A stretch of 64,000 nt of DNA, from contig NZ_FXDJ01000006.1 in NCBI RefSeq assembly GCF_900178525.1, forward strand, positions 310,001 to 374,000, in the 5' to 3' direction. Shown piece after piece: positions 26,528 to 36,008 of this stretch. Both the position numbers and the translations under genes were made by a program. Positions within the stretch are counted from its first letter, which is position 1. Each line of letters begins with the position of its first letter. The DNA is from Massilibacteroides vaginae (lineage in GTDB: Bacteria; Bacteroidota; Bacteroidia; Bacteroidales; Tannerellaceae). Below the pieces are notes generated by a model. The model worked only from the letters and a program-made list of their open reading frames with translations, made no database searches and had not been told where the DNA came from.

Positions 26528-28753
26528 TTAATCTCTGCTTATATTAAACCGGAACCCGATATACACTTTGCGTCCGTGAACGGGGCCCCACACCATCGTT
26601 CCGTCAAAATTATCTCCTCGCGGATTGTGGGCATCAATAATCGGATTCTTCATTTCAAAATCAAATAAGTTTTCCGATCCCAAATACACAGACCAGGTAC
26701 GGAAATAGCGGGTTATTTGCGCATTTACAATCGTAAACGGATCAAACGTTTTATCCCAAAGCGGATTTACGGCATCGGCCTGAGGCATACGCCCACCTCC
26801 GTTGAATTGCCCGGTGAGGTCGACCTGCCATTTTTTCAAAGGCGATTGGTAAGACGCGGTTAAAAGTCCTTTATAGTCACTAACCAACGGTTTCTTCAGG
26901 CGATAAGTTTCTCCCGCCGCATTTTGGAAATCGGTCTTGGCATCCGTATACCGGTAGGCGGCTGTCAACGTAAAGCCACGGAAAAACGGATACGTAGCTT
27001 CTATCTGGAAGCTATTTGAATACGACCGGCCATCCAGATTATAAAAACTTACGGCGTGAGGATCACTATCTACATCTACAACCACCTGATTTATAAAGTC
27101 GGTGTAATACCACTCCCCATTCAAAGTCAGTTCTTTTCCAAACAGAGGTACGTAAAACGACAAGTTCAGTCCGGTATTCCATGCTTCTTCCTGCTTGAGG
27201 TTATCAGCGATAATCATCTTCCTACTGCTTGAAAGCAGGAAATTGTTTTCTGCCAAAACGTTTGCCGTTCGAAATCCCTTACCCGCCGAAGCACGTACGT
27301 GAAACCAATCAAACGGATTATACTTAACATGTACGCGAGGGGTAACAAAGAAGTCGTAAAGCGAACTATAGTCGGCCCTTACGCCTCCCAGCAAGATTAA
27401 TTTATCATTCAGATTGTATGTATATTGCACATAAGCACCGGGCACGGTTTCTTTCCGGTTATAAGGCGTACGTACACCGGCAAGTGTTATGTTTTCGTCA
27501 AAACCATCATGATTCAGACTAAGCCCCGTGCTTAGACTATGCTCCTTAGAGAACTCCTTCTCATACATCAAACTGGCGTACAGGTTCTTTTGGTATATAT
27601 TATAGGGTGATTTATCGTAATCGGACAGTTGCTGATGGTACGAGCCCGAAAGTATAAGGGCTACACTTTCCACTTTCTCTGGATTTAGGATAAATGCTTG
27701 CTTGGTAAATAATTCTGCGCGGTTCGTGTTGAAGTGAATGCGATAAGGGTCGTGTATCTCGCCTTGATCGGAATGATTAATTTGTCCTCCGGTTCTATCT
27801 TCGTGCAGGTATCTCACCCCATATTGAGACACATAATTGCCGGAAGAATAACTCCATCTGTTCATCAAATTCACTTGCTCTTTTAAGGGCATATCCAAAA
27901 ATCCGTCGCCATTGCGGTCATGCTCGTTATTATCTTTTGAATAATGTACAAAAAGCCCTGTCGATAGTTTATCGTTGATATGCCAGGACGCATCAGCGTT
28001 CGCTTCATAGCGTTCGGCATCACTAATAAACAGGTTTGCCGAAAAGATATCCGCCGTAGGAGGTTTCTTAAATTCCACATTGATTTGTCCGGCCAATGCC
28101 TCATAACCGTTCTTTACAGACGATGTTCCTTTAGAAACCTGAATACTTTCCATCCATGTGCCCGGAACATAATCAAGCCCATACAAAGAAGCTGCCCCTC
28201 TGAAGTTGGGATAGTTCTCAGTAAGCATCTGCACATACGTGCCGGAAAGTCCCAACAATTTGATTTGACGCGCACCGGTAGCCGCATCCGCGTAAGAAAC
28301 ATCTACCGAAGGGTTTGTTTCAAAACTTTCCGCCAGGTTACAACAAGCGGCTCTGCATAACTCATCGTAAGTTATTTTCTGCGTTTGCAACACGCTTGTA
28401 CGCGAAGCAATCGTTCCTGCCCGTCGTTCGCTAACCACCACTTCCTGAAGTTCGATTTCTCCTTTGAGGCTTATTTCAATTTTCTGATCCGCATCTCCCA
28501 CGTCTACAGTAGCCGGAGTATAACCGATATAGCTGGCTACCAGGCGTGCTTCTCCTCCTTCACGATTCAACTCAAAACGACCATCCAGGTCGGTTGTCGT
28601 TCCTTTCCGGCTTTTTTCCCAATACACATTAGCCCCTATCACAGGCTGATTGGATTTATCTAACACGCGACCGGTAATTTTCTTTCCAGCCAACACCGAG
28701 AAAGAAATAAATAACAGTAACAGAATAATACTTGATTGTCTTATTTTTAACAT
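26528..28753 (-). CDS. TonB-dependent receptor, probable metal-related
   Basis: About 741 residues from the ATG at 28753, chosen because the signal peptide (MLKIRQSSIILLLLFISFSV) begins there; a longer frame starts at 28792. A carboxypeptidase-like regulatory domain (ITGRVLDKSNQPVIGANVYW, DLDGRFEL) precedes the plug (SYADAATGARQIKLLGLSG) and a 22-strand-type barrel ending GRKVYIGFRFNISRD. It imports a substrate across the outer membrane using TonB energy. The flanking Cys-rich and HMA genes point to a metal or metal complex. Confidence 0.92.
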   Translation of the reverse strand: MLKIRQSSIILLLLFISFSVLAGKKITGRVLDKSNQPVIGANVYWEKSRKGTTTDLDGRFELNREGGEARLVASYIGYTPATVDVGDADQKIEISLKGEIELQEVVVSERRAGTIASRTSVLQTQKITYDELCRAACCNLAESFETNPSVDVSYADAATGARQIKLLGLSGTYVQMLTENYPNFRGAASLYGLDYVPGTWMESIQVSKGTSSVKNGYEALAGQINVEFKKPPTADIFSANLFISDAERYEANADASWHINDKLSTGLFVHYSKDNNEHDRNGDGFLDMPLKEQVNLMNRWSYSSGNYVSQYGVRYLHEDRTGGQINHSDQGEIHDPYRIHFNTNRAELFTKQAFILNPEKVESVALILSGSYHQQLSDYDKSPYNIYQKNLYASLMYEKEFSKEHSLSTGLSLNHDGFDENITLAGVRTPYNRKETVPGAYVQYTYNLNDKLILLGGVRADYSSLYDFFVTPRVHVKYNPFDWFHVRASAGKGFRTANVLAENNFLLSSSRKMIIADNLKQEEAWNTGLNLSFYVPLFGKELTLNGEWYYTDFINQVVVDVDSDPHAVSFYNLDGRSYSNSFQIEATYPFFRGFTLTAAYRYTDAKTDFQNAAGETYRLKKPLVSDYKGLLTASYQSPLKKWQVDLTGQFNGGGRMPQADAVNPLWDKTFDPFTIVNAQITRYFRTWSVYLGSENLFDFEMKNPIIDAHNPRGDNFDGTMVWGPVHGRKVYIGFRFNISRD

Positions 28754-28841
28754 AGAAATACGTTTAATTTGATTTGGATTCGATACATACAATAATTCGG
28801 GATGTAAGCCTATTTACATCCTGAAAATCAAATTCCGCAAA

Positions 28842-29297
28842 TCAAATTAAAAGCGTAGTAAGTAAGGTAAGATAAGTTCGGGGAAGTAAAGCAGAGGGAG
28901 GATCACCCTCTTCGATAAATACACCTGCCGATTGTTCCGAATCAGTCAGCAAGTAAGTGTACGATAAATGATACAAGGTATCGGTAATAAACGGCAGGAT
29001 AGTCAGCGAACGTTCATTCTCAAGAGATGTCCATTCAAAGTTAACCCGTTCAACGCCACAATTATGAAGCCCACGCACCAACGAATAAGTTCCGGTTTCT
29101 TTAGCTTCTGCCTCTACCCGTTTGTCTTTTTTGTTTTTGTACGTATGTGTACTACAGCAGCTTTCAGATACAGCAGCACGAATACCTACTTTAGAGCATT
29201 CATTACAGCAATAAGTAACCCAATTCACACCGGCTCCACCGTAAAAAATTAATCCGGCGAGTAAAGAAATCAGTGTATATTTAAGTAGTTGCTTCAT
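28842..29297 (-). CDS. small Cys-rich membrane-anchored or exported protein (HYC_CC_PP-like)
   Basis: About 151 residues from the ATG at 29297, preferred over the TTG at 29306. One N-terminal hydrophobic segment is followed by TYCCNECSKVG, SESCCSTH and, near the end, EEGDPPSALLP. This order of cysteine motifs and a PP motif fits the Bacteroidota family named HYC_CC_PP, often next to metal TonB receptors; here the first motif reads TYCC. Thiol-based metal binding is inferred. It is the first gene of the metal operon. Confidence 0.6.
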   Translation of the reverse strand: MKQLLKYTLISLLAGLIFYGGAGVNWVTYCCNECSKVGIRAAVSESCCSTHTYKNKKDKRVEAEAKETGTYSLVRGLHNCGVERVNFEWTSLENERSLTILPFITDTLYHLSYTYLLTDSEQSAGVFIEEGDPPSALLPRTYLTLLTTLLI

Positions 29298-29317
29298 CCG
29301 AAACAAAAATACGGTTC

Positions 29318-29344
29318 TTTTAGTATACGAACGATATACTAAAA
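29318..29344 (-). promoter_or_regulatory. perfect dyad, candidate operator of the metal operon
   Basis: Arms TTTTAGTATA and TATACTAAAA (10 bp, exact) around the 7-nt centre CGAACGA. It starts 21 bp upstream of the Cys-rich gene's start and overlaps the expected -33 region of the TATTTTTG box at 29304-29311. There is no T-run and the stem is AT-only, so a terminator for the upstream gene is less likely. Confidence 0.5.
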
Positions 29345-29366
29345 CATTATTTAACGAAATATCCGG

Positions 29367-30857
29367 TTATTTGGAATAGTTAGAATAATAATAATACGTT
29401 TCCTTCGAGGGTATACCTTCAATGCGGTATTTAGAAGAAGCAGAAACCGAGAAGCTGAACTCCTGTTCGGTTGTTCCGTTCACGGGTAGATACAGCACGG
29501 TGCTTCTTACACCGGTTGCCAGAATTGATTGGGGAGATTCAGTCTGAAGAGTATCTGATTGTGAAAAATAAACAGTATAATAAGCAGCTTCACTTCCTTC
29601 GGGCTGTTCCCACGAAAGTTTCAGTTCATTACCGATCCGTTCTACTTTAATTTCGTCAGGAGAAACGGGTTGCTCGTTACTCAGCCAGGTCAGCGGGGGA
29701 AGCATGGCAGGGTATTTATAATAGGTATGCTTTAGTTCGCTAAATAATCCTTTATCATTATTCATTACATTATCGGCCCTGAAGTATGAGGCACCGTTTG
29801 CACCGAAACTCCTACTGTAATCTATCTGATCCGTCAAGTGATTCAGTTCCCAGTTACCCTCCGAATTCTCCATCCGGTAAGCACCAAGACCGGGCACGAT
29901 GTATCGTCCATTCGAATTCTCCACCCAATTATCTACAAACGGAAAGAAATCATTATACAGATAGTACATCATAGGCACAATCATATCGTGCTTTCCATCC
30001 TGCAGCCATTTTCTCACATCCTGATAAACGCTTTCATAAGCAGTCCACCCTGCATTCGGATGCTTGGGTATACGACTAAACTTACCTAATGGCGAAGAGC
30101 TCACCTGCACCCAGGGTTTTAGTTTTTTCACATCATCATAGACTTCCGATACAAGAAGAGAAATATTATCTCTCCTCCATTCCGCAAGCGATTTATTTTT
30201 TCCGTATTTACGATGGACAGCTTTGTCGGGGAAGCGATGCGCCTGTTCCGGGTAGCGAATATAGTCGAAATGAATGCCATCGACTTCATAATTTGAGATT
30301 AGTTCCTTAACTAAGGAACGCAGATAAGTACGTGTTTCGGGCACTCCGGGATCAAGATACCATTCTCCGTTATGTCGTTTACACAACTCCGGGCGCCGCT
30401 TCACTATGGAGCGTTTTCCCTGTTCATTTACCGTTTTTTCCGCACCTACCGGAAAGGTCACAAACCATGCATGACATTCCATTCCTCGTTTATGACATTC
30501 TTCAATAGCAAAAGTTAGCGGATCATAACCGGGCATTACTCCATACTGCCCTGAAAACACTTTAGAAGCAGGTTCGATTGCGGAACGATAAATCACATCT
30601 CCCCGCAATCGTACCTGCAATAATATCATATTGAAATTAGCCTCCTGAAGACTATCCAGCAGCACACACAACTCCCGTTGTTGACGCTTGTATTCCATTT
30701 CGGTTTTAGCCGGGCGTTTCGGCCAATCTAATCCATAGATTGTTGTGAGCCATACCGCCCTGATTTCCGTTTTGGGAACTTCGGCATAGAGATTTAAAGA
30801 TATAAAAGCACAAAACAAATACAAAAAAACTGATTTCCTCATCAGAAAAGCTGTCAT
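29367..30857 (-). CDS. GHL10/DUF187 family glycosyl hydrolase-like protein
   Basis: 496 residues with signal peptide (SVFLYLFCAFISLNLYA); the start may instead be the ATG at 30842. The GHL10 (family 10-like glycosylhydrolase) barrel shows EIRAVWLTTIYGLDWP, FNMILLQVRLRGDVIY, YEVDGIHFDYIRYP and WVQVSSSPLGKF. The last 90 residues look like a fibronectin-III-type beta sandwich. It is periplasmic or secreted and acts on an unknown glycan. It is last in the ftsK-lolA-trxB-GDPD operon (2-bp gap). Confidence 0.88.
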   Translation of the reverse strand: MTAFLMRKSVFLYLFCAFISLNLYAEVPKTEIRAVWLTTIYGLDWPKRPAKTEMEYKRQQRELCVLLDSLQEANFNMILLQVRLRGDVIYRSAIEPASKVFSGQYGVMPGYDPLTFAIEECHKRGMECHAWFVTFPVGAEKTVNEQGKRSIVKRRPELCKRHNGEWYLDPGVPETRTYLRSLVKELISNYEVDGIHFDYIRYPEQAHRFPDKAVHRKYGKNKSLAEWRRDNISLLVSEVYDDVKKLKPWVQVSSSPLGKFSRIPKHPNAGWTAYESVYQDVRKWLQDGKHDMIVPMMYYLYNDFFPFVDNWVENSNGRYIVPGLGAYRMENSEGNWELNHLTDQIDYSRSFGANGASYFRADNVMNNDKGLFSELKHTYYKYPAMLPPLTWLSNEQPVSPDEIKVERIGNELKLSWEQPEGSEAAYYTVYFSQSDTLQTESPQSILATGVRSTVLYLPVNGTTEQEFSFSVSASSKYRIEGIPSKETYYYYSNYSK

Positions 30858-30859
30858 TA

Positions 30860-31627
30860 TTATTTTACAACATCCAATGCTACTTCCGGAGTATCTGTCG
30901 TTATAAAGTCAGCTCCATAATCCGCCATTTCTTTTATCGCGTCCGGCTCATTTACAGTCCAGACATTCGTTTTCAGGCCTAAAGCCTTACACGCTTCGAA
31001 CCATTCCGGATTTTTTCTCATTACATTCACATGATAATCCAGACCGGCAAAACCTAATTCTTTCAGTTCGGCCGGTGCCAGTTCTCCGTTCAAATAAAAA
31101 ACCGGTGTATGTGGAGAGATACGAATAAATTCTTTTCCGGCATCCAGATTAAAAGTGATATACTCCGTACGCTCCCCTAATCCCATCTTCTCAATCATCT
31201 CTACAGATTTACGGGCAGCCTCACGATTTCTTTCCGGAGTAGCATGCGATTTTAACTCAAAAATAAGTTTTAACCCATTCAGCTTCTTGCTTTTTTTCAG
31301 ATAAGCTTCCAACGTGGGCATTTTTTCTCCGTTCAACAACCTCATTTTAGTCAGATCGGCATAATTCAAATCCTGAACACGCCTGCCATCGATCCTATCA
31401 TCATGATATACCACTAAAACATTATCTGCTGTTAAATGAACATCAAATTCGGAGCCGTACACATTTATTTCATGTGCTTTTTCTAAGGCTTTCAGCGAAT
31501 TCTGTGAGGAGGATTTCGTATTCCAGTAACCGCGGTGCGCGATTACCTGACTTTTGTTTTGCGCTGTAACAGAAAGTACCGTTACCAAACTGAGTACTAA
31601 AATGATCGTTTTCGGGAACTTCATCAT
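30860..31627 (-). CDS. glycerophosphodiester phosphodiesterase family protein
   Basis: 255 residues with signal peptide (IILVLSLVTVLSVTAQ). GDPD signatures: VIAHRGYW, GSEFDVHLTADNVLVVYHDD (the HRG, ExD and HD metal and catalytic residues) and the closing WTVNEPDAIKEM, GADFITTDTP. It should hydrolyse glycerophosphodiesters to glycerol-3-phosphate and an alcohol in the periplasm. It sits 10 bp after trxB. Confidence 0.93.
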   Translation of the reverse strand: MMKFPKTIILVLSLVTVLSVTAQNKSQVIAHRGYWNTKSSSQNSLKALEKAHEINVYGSEFDVHLTADNVLVVYHDDRIDGRRVQDLNYADLTKMRLLNGEKMPTLEAYLKKSKKLNGLKLIFELKSHATPERNREAARKSVEMIEKMGLGERTEYITFNLDAGKEFIRISPHTPVFYLNGELAPAELKELGFAGLDYHVNVMRKNPEWFEACKALGLKTNVWTVNEPDAIKEMADYGADFITTDTPEVALDVVK

Positions 31628-31637
31628 ACTTGTGGTT

Positions 31638-32579
31638 TTATTTTTGGTTCATTAAATAACGTTCGGCTTCGATAGCAGCCATACAGCCGGTTCCAGCGGC
31701 AGTTACAGCCTGACGATAATGAGGATCGGCCACATCACCGGCGGCAAACACACCCGGTACTTTTGTTTTCGGCGTTCCCGGTTCTACTTTTATGTATCCC
31801 ACTTCATCCGTTTCAATCCAGGGTTTAAAAATATCAGAATTCGGTTTATGTCCGATAGCCAGAAAGAAGCCATCCACAGCAATATCAAGTTTTTCTTCAT
31901 CCGCTTCTCCCAGACGTTTCACTAAATGCACCCCTTCAACTCCATTTTTTCCAAAAAGTCCGATTGCATTATGTTCAAACAGCACCTCTATATTCGGCGC
32001 ATTCAGCACTCTGTCTTGCATTACTTTAGAAGCTCTCAAGAATGGCTTACGCACAATCAGGAATACTTTTTTAGCCAATCCTGACAGATAAAGGGCTTCT
32101 TCACAAGCGGTATCGCCACCACCTACTACAGCCACATCTTTCTTTCTGTAAAAGAATCCGTCACAGGTAGCACAGGCTGAAACACCCATTCCCGCGTATT
32201 TCTTCTCATCTTCCAATCCGAGATATTTTGCGGTAGCTCCGGTAGCAATAATCAGGGCATCTGCTTCAATCACCTTTTCATCGTCAATCGTCACTTTATA
32301 GGGCGCCTGAGATAAGTCAGTTTTAGTAGCCATTCCTATGCGGATATCAGCGCCAAAACGCTCTGCCTGCTTTTTCAGGTCTTCCATCATTTCCGGTCCT
32401 GTGATTCCTTGTGGATAACCGGGGAAATTCTCCACTTCAGTTGTTGTGGTTAACTGTCCACCGGGTTGCAATCCTTCATAAAGAACGGGTGCTAAATTAG
32501 CACGTGAAGCATAAATCGCAGCCGTATATCCGGCAGGTCCTGAGCCTACAATCAGGCAACGTACTTTTTCTGTTGTCAT
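31638..32579 (-). CDS. trxB: thioredoxin-disulfide reductase
   Basis: 313 residues. FAD-binding GSGPAG is at 12-17, the redox pair CATC at 136-139, the NADPH loop GGGDTA at 153-158, and the closing GVFAAGDVAD is present. It is a low-molecular-weight TrxR that reduces thioredoxin with NADPH in the cytoplasm. It lies in the operon 25 bp after lolA. Confidence 0.97.
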   Translation of the reverse strand: MTTEKVRCLIVGSGPAGYTAAIYASRANLAPVLYEGLQPGGQLTTTTEVENFPGYPQGITGPEMMEDLKKQAERFGADIRIGMATKTDLSQAPYKVTIDDEKVIEADALIIATGATAKYLGLEDEKKYAGMGVSACATCDGFFYRKKDVAVVGGGDTACEEALYLSGLAKKVFLIVRKPFLRASKVMQDRVLNAPNIEVLFEHNAIGLFGKNGVEGVHLVKRLGEADEEKLDIAVDGFFLAIGHKPNSDIFKPWIETDEVGYIKVEPGTPKTKVPGVFAAGDVADPHYRQAVTAAGTGCMAAIEAERYLMNQK

Positions 32580-32604
32580 ACTATCTGGTTTTTATATTTT
32601 ATTT

Positions 32605-33237
32605 TTATCTAAGATCTATCACTTCCGCTTCAGGGAAATCAGACGCATTGAAAACAAAACTATCATCCGATTGGTTCAATCCTGTTTTGATATTCATAAT
32701 ACGTATGGTACTTGTCATTCCGTCTTTCGAAACAACAGTCAAAGCTGCAGGGAAATTAGATAGTTTTTCTATCTGCAGATCCACCTGAGTTACGCTTCCC
32801 TTTTTTCGTGGAATAAGCGTTACATCATAAGCTGATTTTCCGTTTGCCGCGGTACTTTCGCCCTTATACTTCGTATCAAATCCTTTTTTGTAATTTTTCA
32901 ACAACAAAGCCGGATTCATATACTGAAGTTCTTCTCCGTCCGGATTAGAGACATTTACCTCTTCTGTACGAAGCATGTATGTCCATTGTGTTTTCCCGTC
33001 GAACCAAGTCAAAACATCCGGCGTTTTCAAACTGAATTTATTGCCTTTTATCTGAATCTCGCCTTCAAAACTTTCGGTAGTCTGGTGCTTGTCCGAACGG
33101 ATACGCATCGCGAATTCCGCTTTCACACCATTCGCATCGTCATAGGCTTTAGCCGCCTTATCTAAAATAGAGGTAGCGTTTTGTGCCGATACAACGACCG
33201 AAACACATAACATCATCAACAATAATATATTTTTCAT
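32605..33237 (-). CDS. lolA: outer-membrane lipoprotein carrier protein LolA family
   Basis: 210 residues with signal peptide (NILLLMMLCVSVVVSAQ). The LolA-like half-barrel shows VKAEFAMRIRSDKH, FEGEIQIKGNKFSL, TPDVLTWFDGKTQWTYM and the DLQIEKLSNFPAALTV strand. It should carry lipoproteins through the periplasm, although in Bacteroidota some LolA-like proteins have other lipid substrates. It overlaps the ftsK stop by 4 bp (ATGA). Confidence 0.88.
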   Translation of the reverse strand: MKNILLLMMLCVSVVVSAQNATSILDKAAKAYDDANGVKAEFAMRIRSDKHQTTESFEGEIQIKGNKFSLKTPDVLTWFDGKTQWTYMLRTEEVNVSNPDGEELQYMNPALLLKNYKKGFDTKYKGESTAANGKSAYDVTLIPRKKGSVTQVDLQIEKLSNFPAALTVVSKDGMTSTIRIMNIKTGLNQSDDSFVFNASDFPEAEVIDLR

Positions 33238-35729
33238 CTTTCTCTCAATGCGTTTAATAATTGTTCCAGACTATATTCGTCCTGCAAAAGAACCTGACGA
33301 GCTTTACTTCCTTCAAACGGACCAACAATACCTGCGGCTTCCAGCTGATCCATCAAACGTCCTGCGCGATTATACCCGATAGCGAACTTGCGCTGAATCA
33401 ATGAAGTTGATCCCTGTTGCTGTATTACAATCAAACGAGCTGCCTCATCAAACAACGGATCCCTATCCGATAAATCAACCGCCCCCGGAACTTTCTCGCC
33501 ATCGTTTTCTCCGATATACTCAGGCAGGGCGAATGCCGTAGGATAACCTACCTGATTGCCGATATAATTCGATATCTGCTCTACTTCGGGTGTATCAACA
33601 AAGGCACACTGAACACGTGTCATGTCGTTACCCTGCGAGAACAATAAGTCTCCGCGTCCAATCAACTGATTTGCGCCCGGAGAATCCAGAATCGTACGTG
33701 AGTCGATCATAGACGAAACTCTGAACGCCACGCGCGCAGGGAAGTTGGCCTTGATCGTACCCGTAATAATATTGGTTGACGGACGCTGAGTCGCGATAAT
33801 CATGTGAATACCTACCGCACGGGCTTTTTGAGCGATACGGGCAATAGGAAGTTCTATTTCTTTACCGGCAGTCATAATCAAATCACCAAACTCGTCAATA
33901 ATCACTACGATATAAGGCATAAACTTATGTCCTTTTTGTGGATTCAGGCGACGGTTGATGAATTTATCGTTATACTCTTTAATATTTCTCGTATGCGCTT
34001 TCATCAGCAGGTCATACCTGTCGTCCATCTCCTTACACAATGAATTCAGCGTTTGAATCACTTTCGTAAAGTCAGTAATGATCGGCTTATCCGCATCCGG
34101 CAGCATGGCAAGATAATGTTTCTCGATAGAAGAATAAATACTGAACTCAACCATTTTCGGGTCAACCAATACGAACTTCAGTTCCGAAGGATGTTTCTTA
34201 TATAATAAGGAAGTTATGACCGCATTCAAACCTACCGACTTACCCTGTCCGGTTGCTCCGGCAACTAATAAGTGCGGCATCTTGCAAAGATCGAACATAA
34301 ATATTTCATTCGTAATCGTTTTTCCTAAAGCTACAGGAAGGTCGTATTTACTTTCCTGAAACTTACGCGAACCAATTACCGACTGCATCGAAACAATCTG
34401 AGGATCTTTGTTCGGCACCTCAATACCGATTGTACCTTTACCCGGCATAGGGGCAATAATACGAATACCAAGAGCAGACAAGCTTAGTGCTATATCATCT
34501 TCCAGGTTACGGATCTTAGCGATACGAACCCCCACATCCGGAATTACTTCATACAGTGTGATGGTCGGTCCAACAGTAGCTTTAATAGAAGCAATACTGA
34601 TACCGAAATTTTCGAGTGTTTGCTTAATCTTTTTCTGATTTTCGATCTGTTCTTCCATATCCACCTGACGATCACCTGTATCATACTTCTTCAACAGGTC
34701 GATCGTTGGATTACGGAATGAAGACAAATCCAATTTCGGATCATACTCACCCATTTCAGAAGCATCAAAAGGCTCTTCGTCGCCCACCGGAACCTCTACC
34801 GTAAATTCAGGATCGTTCGCATCAGCCTTTTCGCCTTCTTTCTCTCCCTCCGGTTTTGTTTTTTCCGGTTCAGATGGCAGGTAAGTATCCTCTTCGCCCG
34901 GAACTGTTACTTCAAAAATACTATCTTCATCTTCGGGTATATTAATTGTTGTACCCGGTTTCTTGACATATTTCAGTTTTTCATTTTCCGCTTTCTCCAA
35001 TTCTTTTTCCGTATCAAACACACGTTCATCCGCATCATTTTCATCAAGATCGTCATCTGTATCCGTTTGTTTATCTCCTTTTTTAAAGCGCCTCAACCAA
35101 CCAAACGTAAAGACTTTCTGCAAGAATGGAATTGTTTTTTTAGACACAAAAATGGAAATAATCAGAAAAGAACCCACAAGCAACAACAAAGTACCCGGTA
35201 TACCTATATTATTAATCAGCACTTCCGAAATATAATACCCGTGCTGCCCTCCCAAATAAAGGAAAGAATCTTCATATCCTTTGATAAAGAAAAACGCGCA
35301 AAAAACAGAGCCCCAAACAAGCATCACAGCAGAAAACAAGAAACGCCTGAACAACACCACCCGTTTAAGGCTCATCAATTTGGCTCCCCAGGATGCAAAA
35401 AAGTATAAAATCATGAAAGAGGAAATACCAAACCAACGATTCATTAACAAGTCGGAGATATACGCGCCTCTCACGCCGGTCCAGTTTGCCACCGAACCAC
35501 GATTTGCCAATAAATCACCCACCGGAACATGCTCTATTTTACTTTGATCCGCACCCCCTGTAAAGAAAAATGAGATAAGAGCAAGAGCAAGATACAGTGT
35601 AAAAATCATTATAATCAGTCCTGTCACAAAACGAGTACGTTCGTTTGTAAAAAACAGTTTAATAGAATTTATCTTCCCTTCCCCCGAACTACCATTACCT
35701 TGCTTTGTCGTACTATTCTTTTTTGCCAT
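33234..35729 (-). CDS. ftsK: DNA translocase FtsK
   Basis: 831 residues. Four or five N-terminal membrane segments are followed by a long acidic Glu/Asp linker. The motor domain has Walker A GATGQGKSVGLNA and Walker B YIVVIIDEFGDLIM. The C-terminal winged-helix gamma domain (IQRKFAIGYNRAGRLMDQLE) should read the genome's KOPS sites. It acts at the division septum in chromosome dimer resolution. It is the first gene of the five-gene operon ending with GHL10. Confidence 0.96.
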   Translation of the reverse strand: MAKKNSTTKQGNGSSGEGKINSIKLFFTNERTRFVTGLIIMIFTLYLALALISFFFTGGADQSKIEHVPVGDLLANRGSVANWTGVRGAYISDLLMNRWFGISSFMILYFFASWGAKLMSLKRVVLFRRFLFSAVMLVWGSVFCAFFFIKGYEDSFLYLGGQHGYYISEVLINNIGIPGTLLLLVGSFLIISIFVSKKTIPFLQKVFTFGWLRRFKKGDKQTDTDDDLDENDADERVFDTEKELEKAENEKLKYVKKPGTTINIPEDEDSIFEVTVPGEEDTYLPSEPEKTKPEGEKEGEKADANDPEFTVEVPVGDEEPFDASEMGEYDPKLDLSSFRNPTIDLLKKYDTGDRQVDMEEQIENQKKIKQTLENFGISIASIKATVGPTITLYEVIPDVGVRIAKIRNLEDDIALSLSALGIRIIAPMPGKGTIGIEVPNKDPQIVSMQSVIGSRKFQESKYDLPVALGKTITNEIFMFDLCKMPHLLVAGATGQGKSVGLNAVITSLLYKKHPSELKFVLVDPKMVEFSIYSSIEKHYLAMLPDADKPIITDFTKVIQTLNSLCKEMDDRYDLLMKAHTRNIKEYNDKFINRRLNPQKGHKFMPYIVVIIDEFGDLIMTAGKEIELPIARIAQKARAVGIHMIIATQRPSTNIITGTIKANFPARVAFRVSSMIDSRTILDSPGANQLIGRGDLLFSQGNDMTRVQCAFVDTPEVEQISNYIGNQVGYPTAFALPEYIGENDGEKVPGAVDLSDRDPLFDEAARLIVIQQQGSTSLIQRKFAIGYNRAGRLMDQLEAAGIVGPFEGSKARQVLLQDEYSLEQLLNALRER

Positions 35730-35782
35730 ATAAACGTATCATTATTAATAAGCCCCCAATAAACGAACGGACTTACTTCTTA

Positions 35783-35790
35783 CAAAGGTA
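35783..35790 (-). promoter_or_regulatory. -7 promoter box TACCTTTG for the ftsK operon
   Basis: TAnnTTTG match on the minus strand 53 bp upstream of the ftsK start. Confidence 0.45.
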
Positions 35791-36008
35791 TGCAGAATTA
35801 TTGAATAAATATATCGGACATACCCGGTAGAAAACCAATGCCAATTTACGGATGAAAATTTACCGCACCAAAAATAAAAGCAGGAATATGATTTTTGAGA
35901 AAAACGTTTTTATGCCCCATTGAATCTGTGACAGAGATCTATTCAGCGTTTCAATGTGTAAATTGACTCCGGAAACGACAATATATACAACTCCTTACAA
36001 AGTAATGG

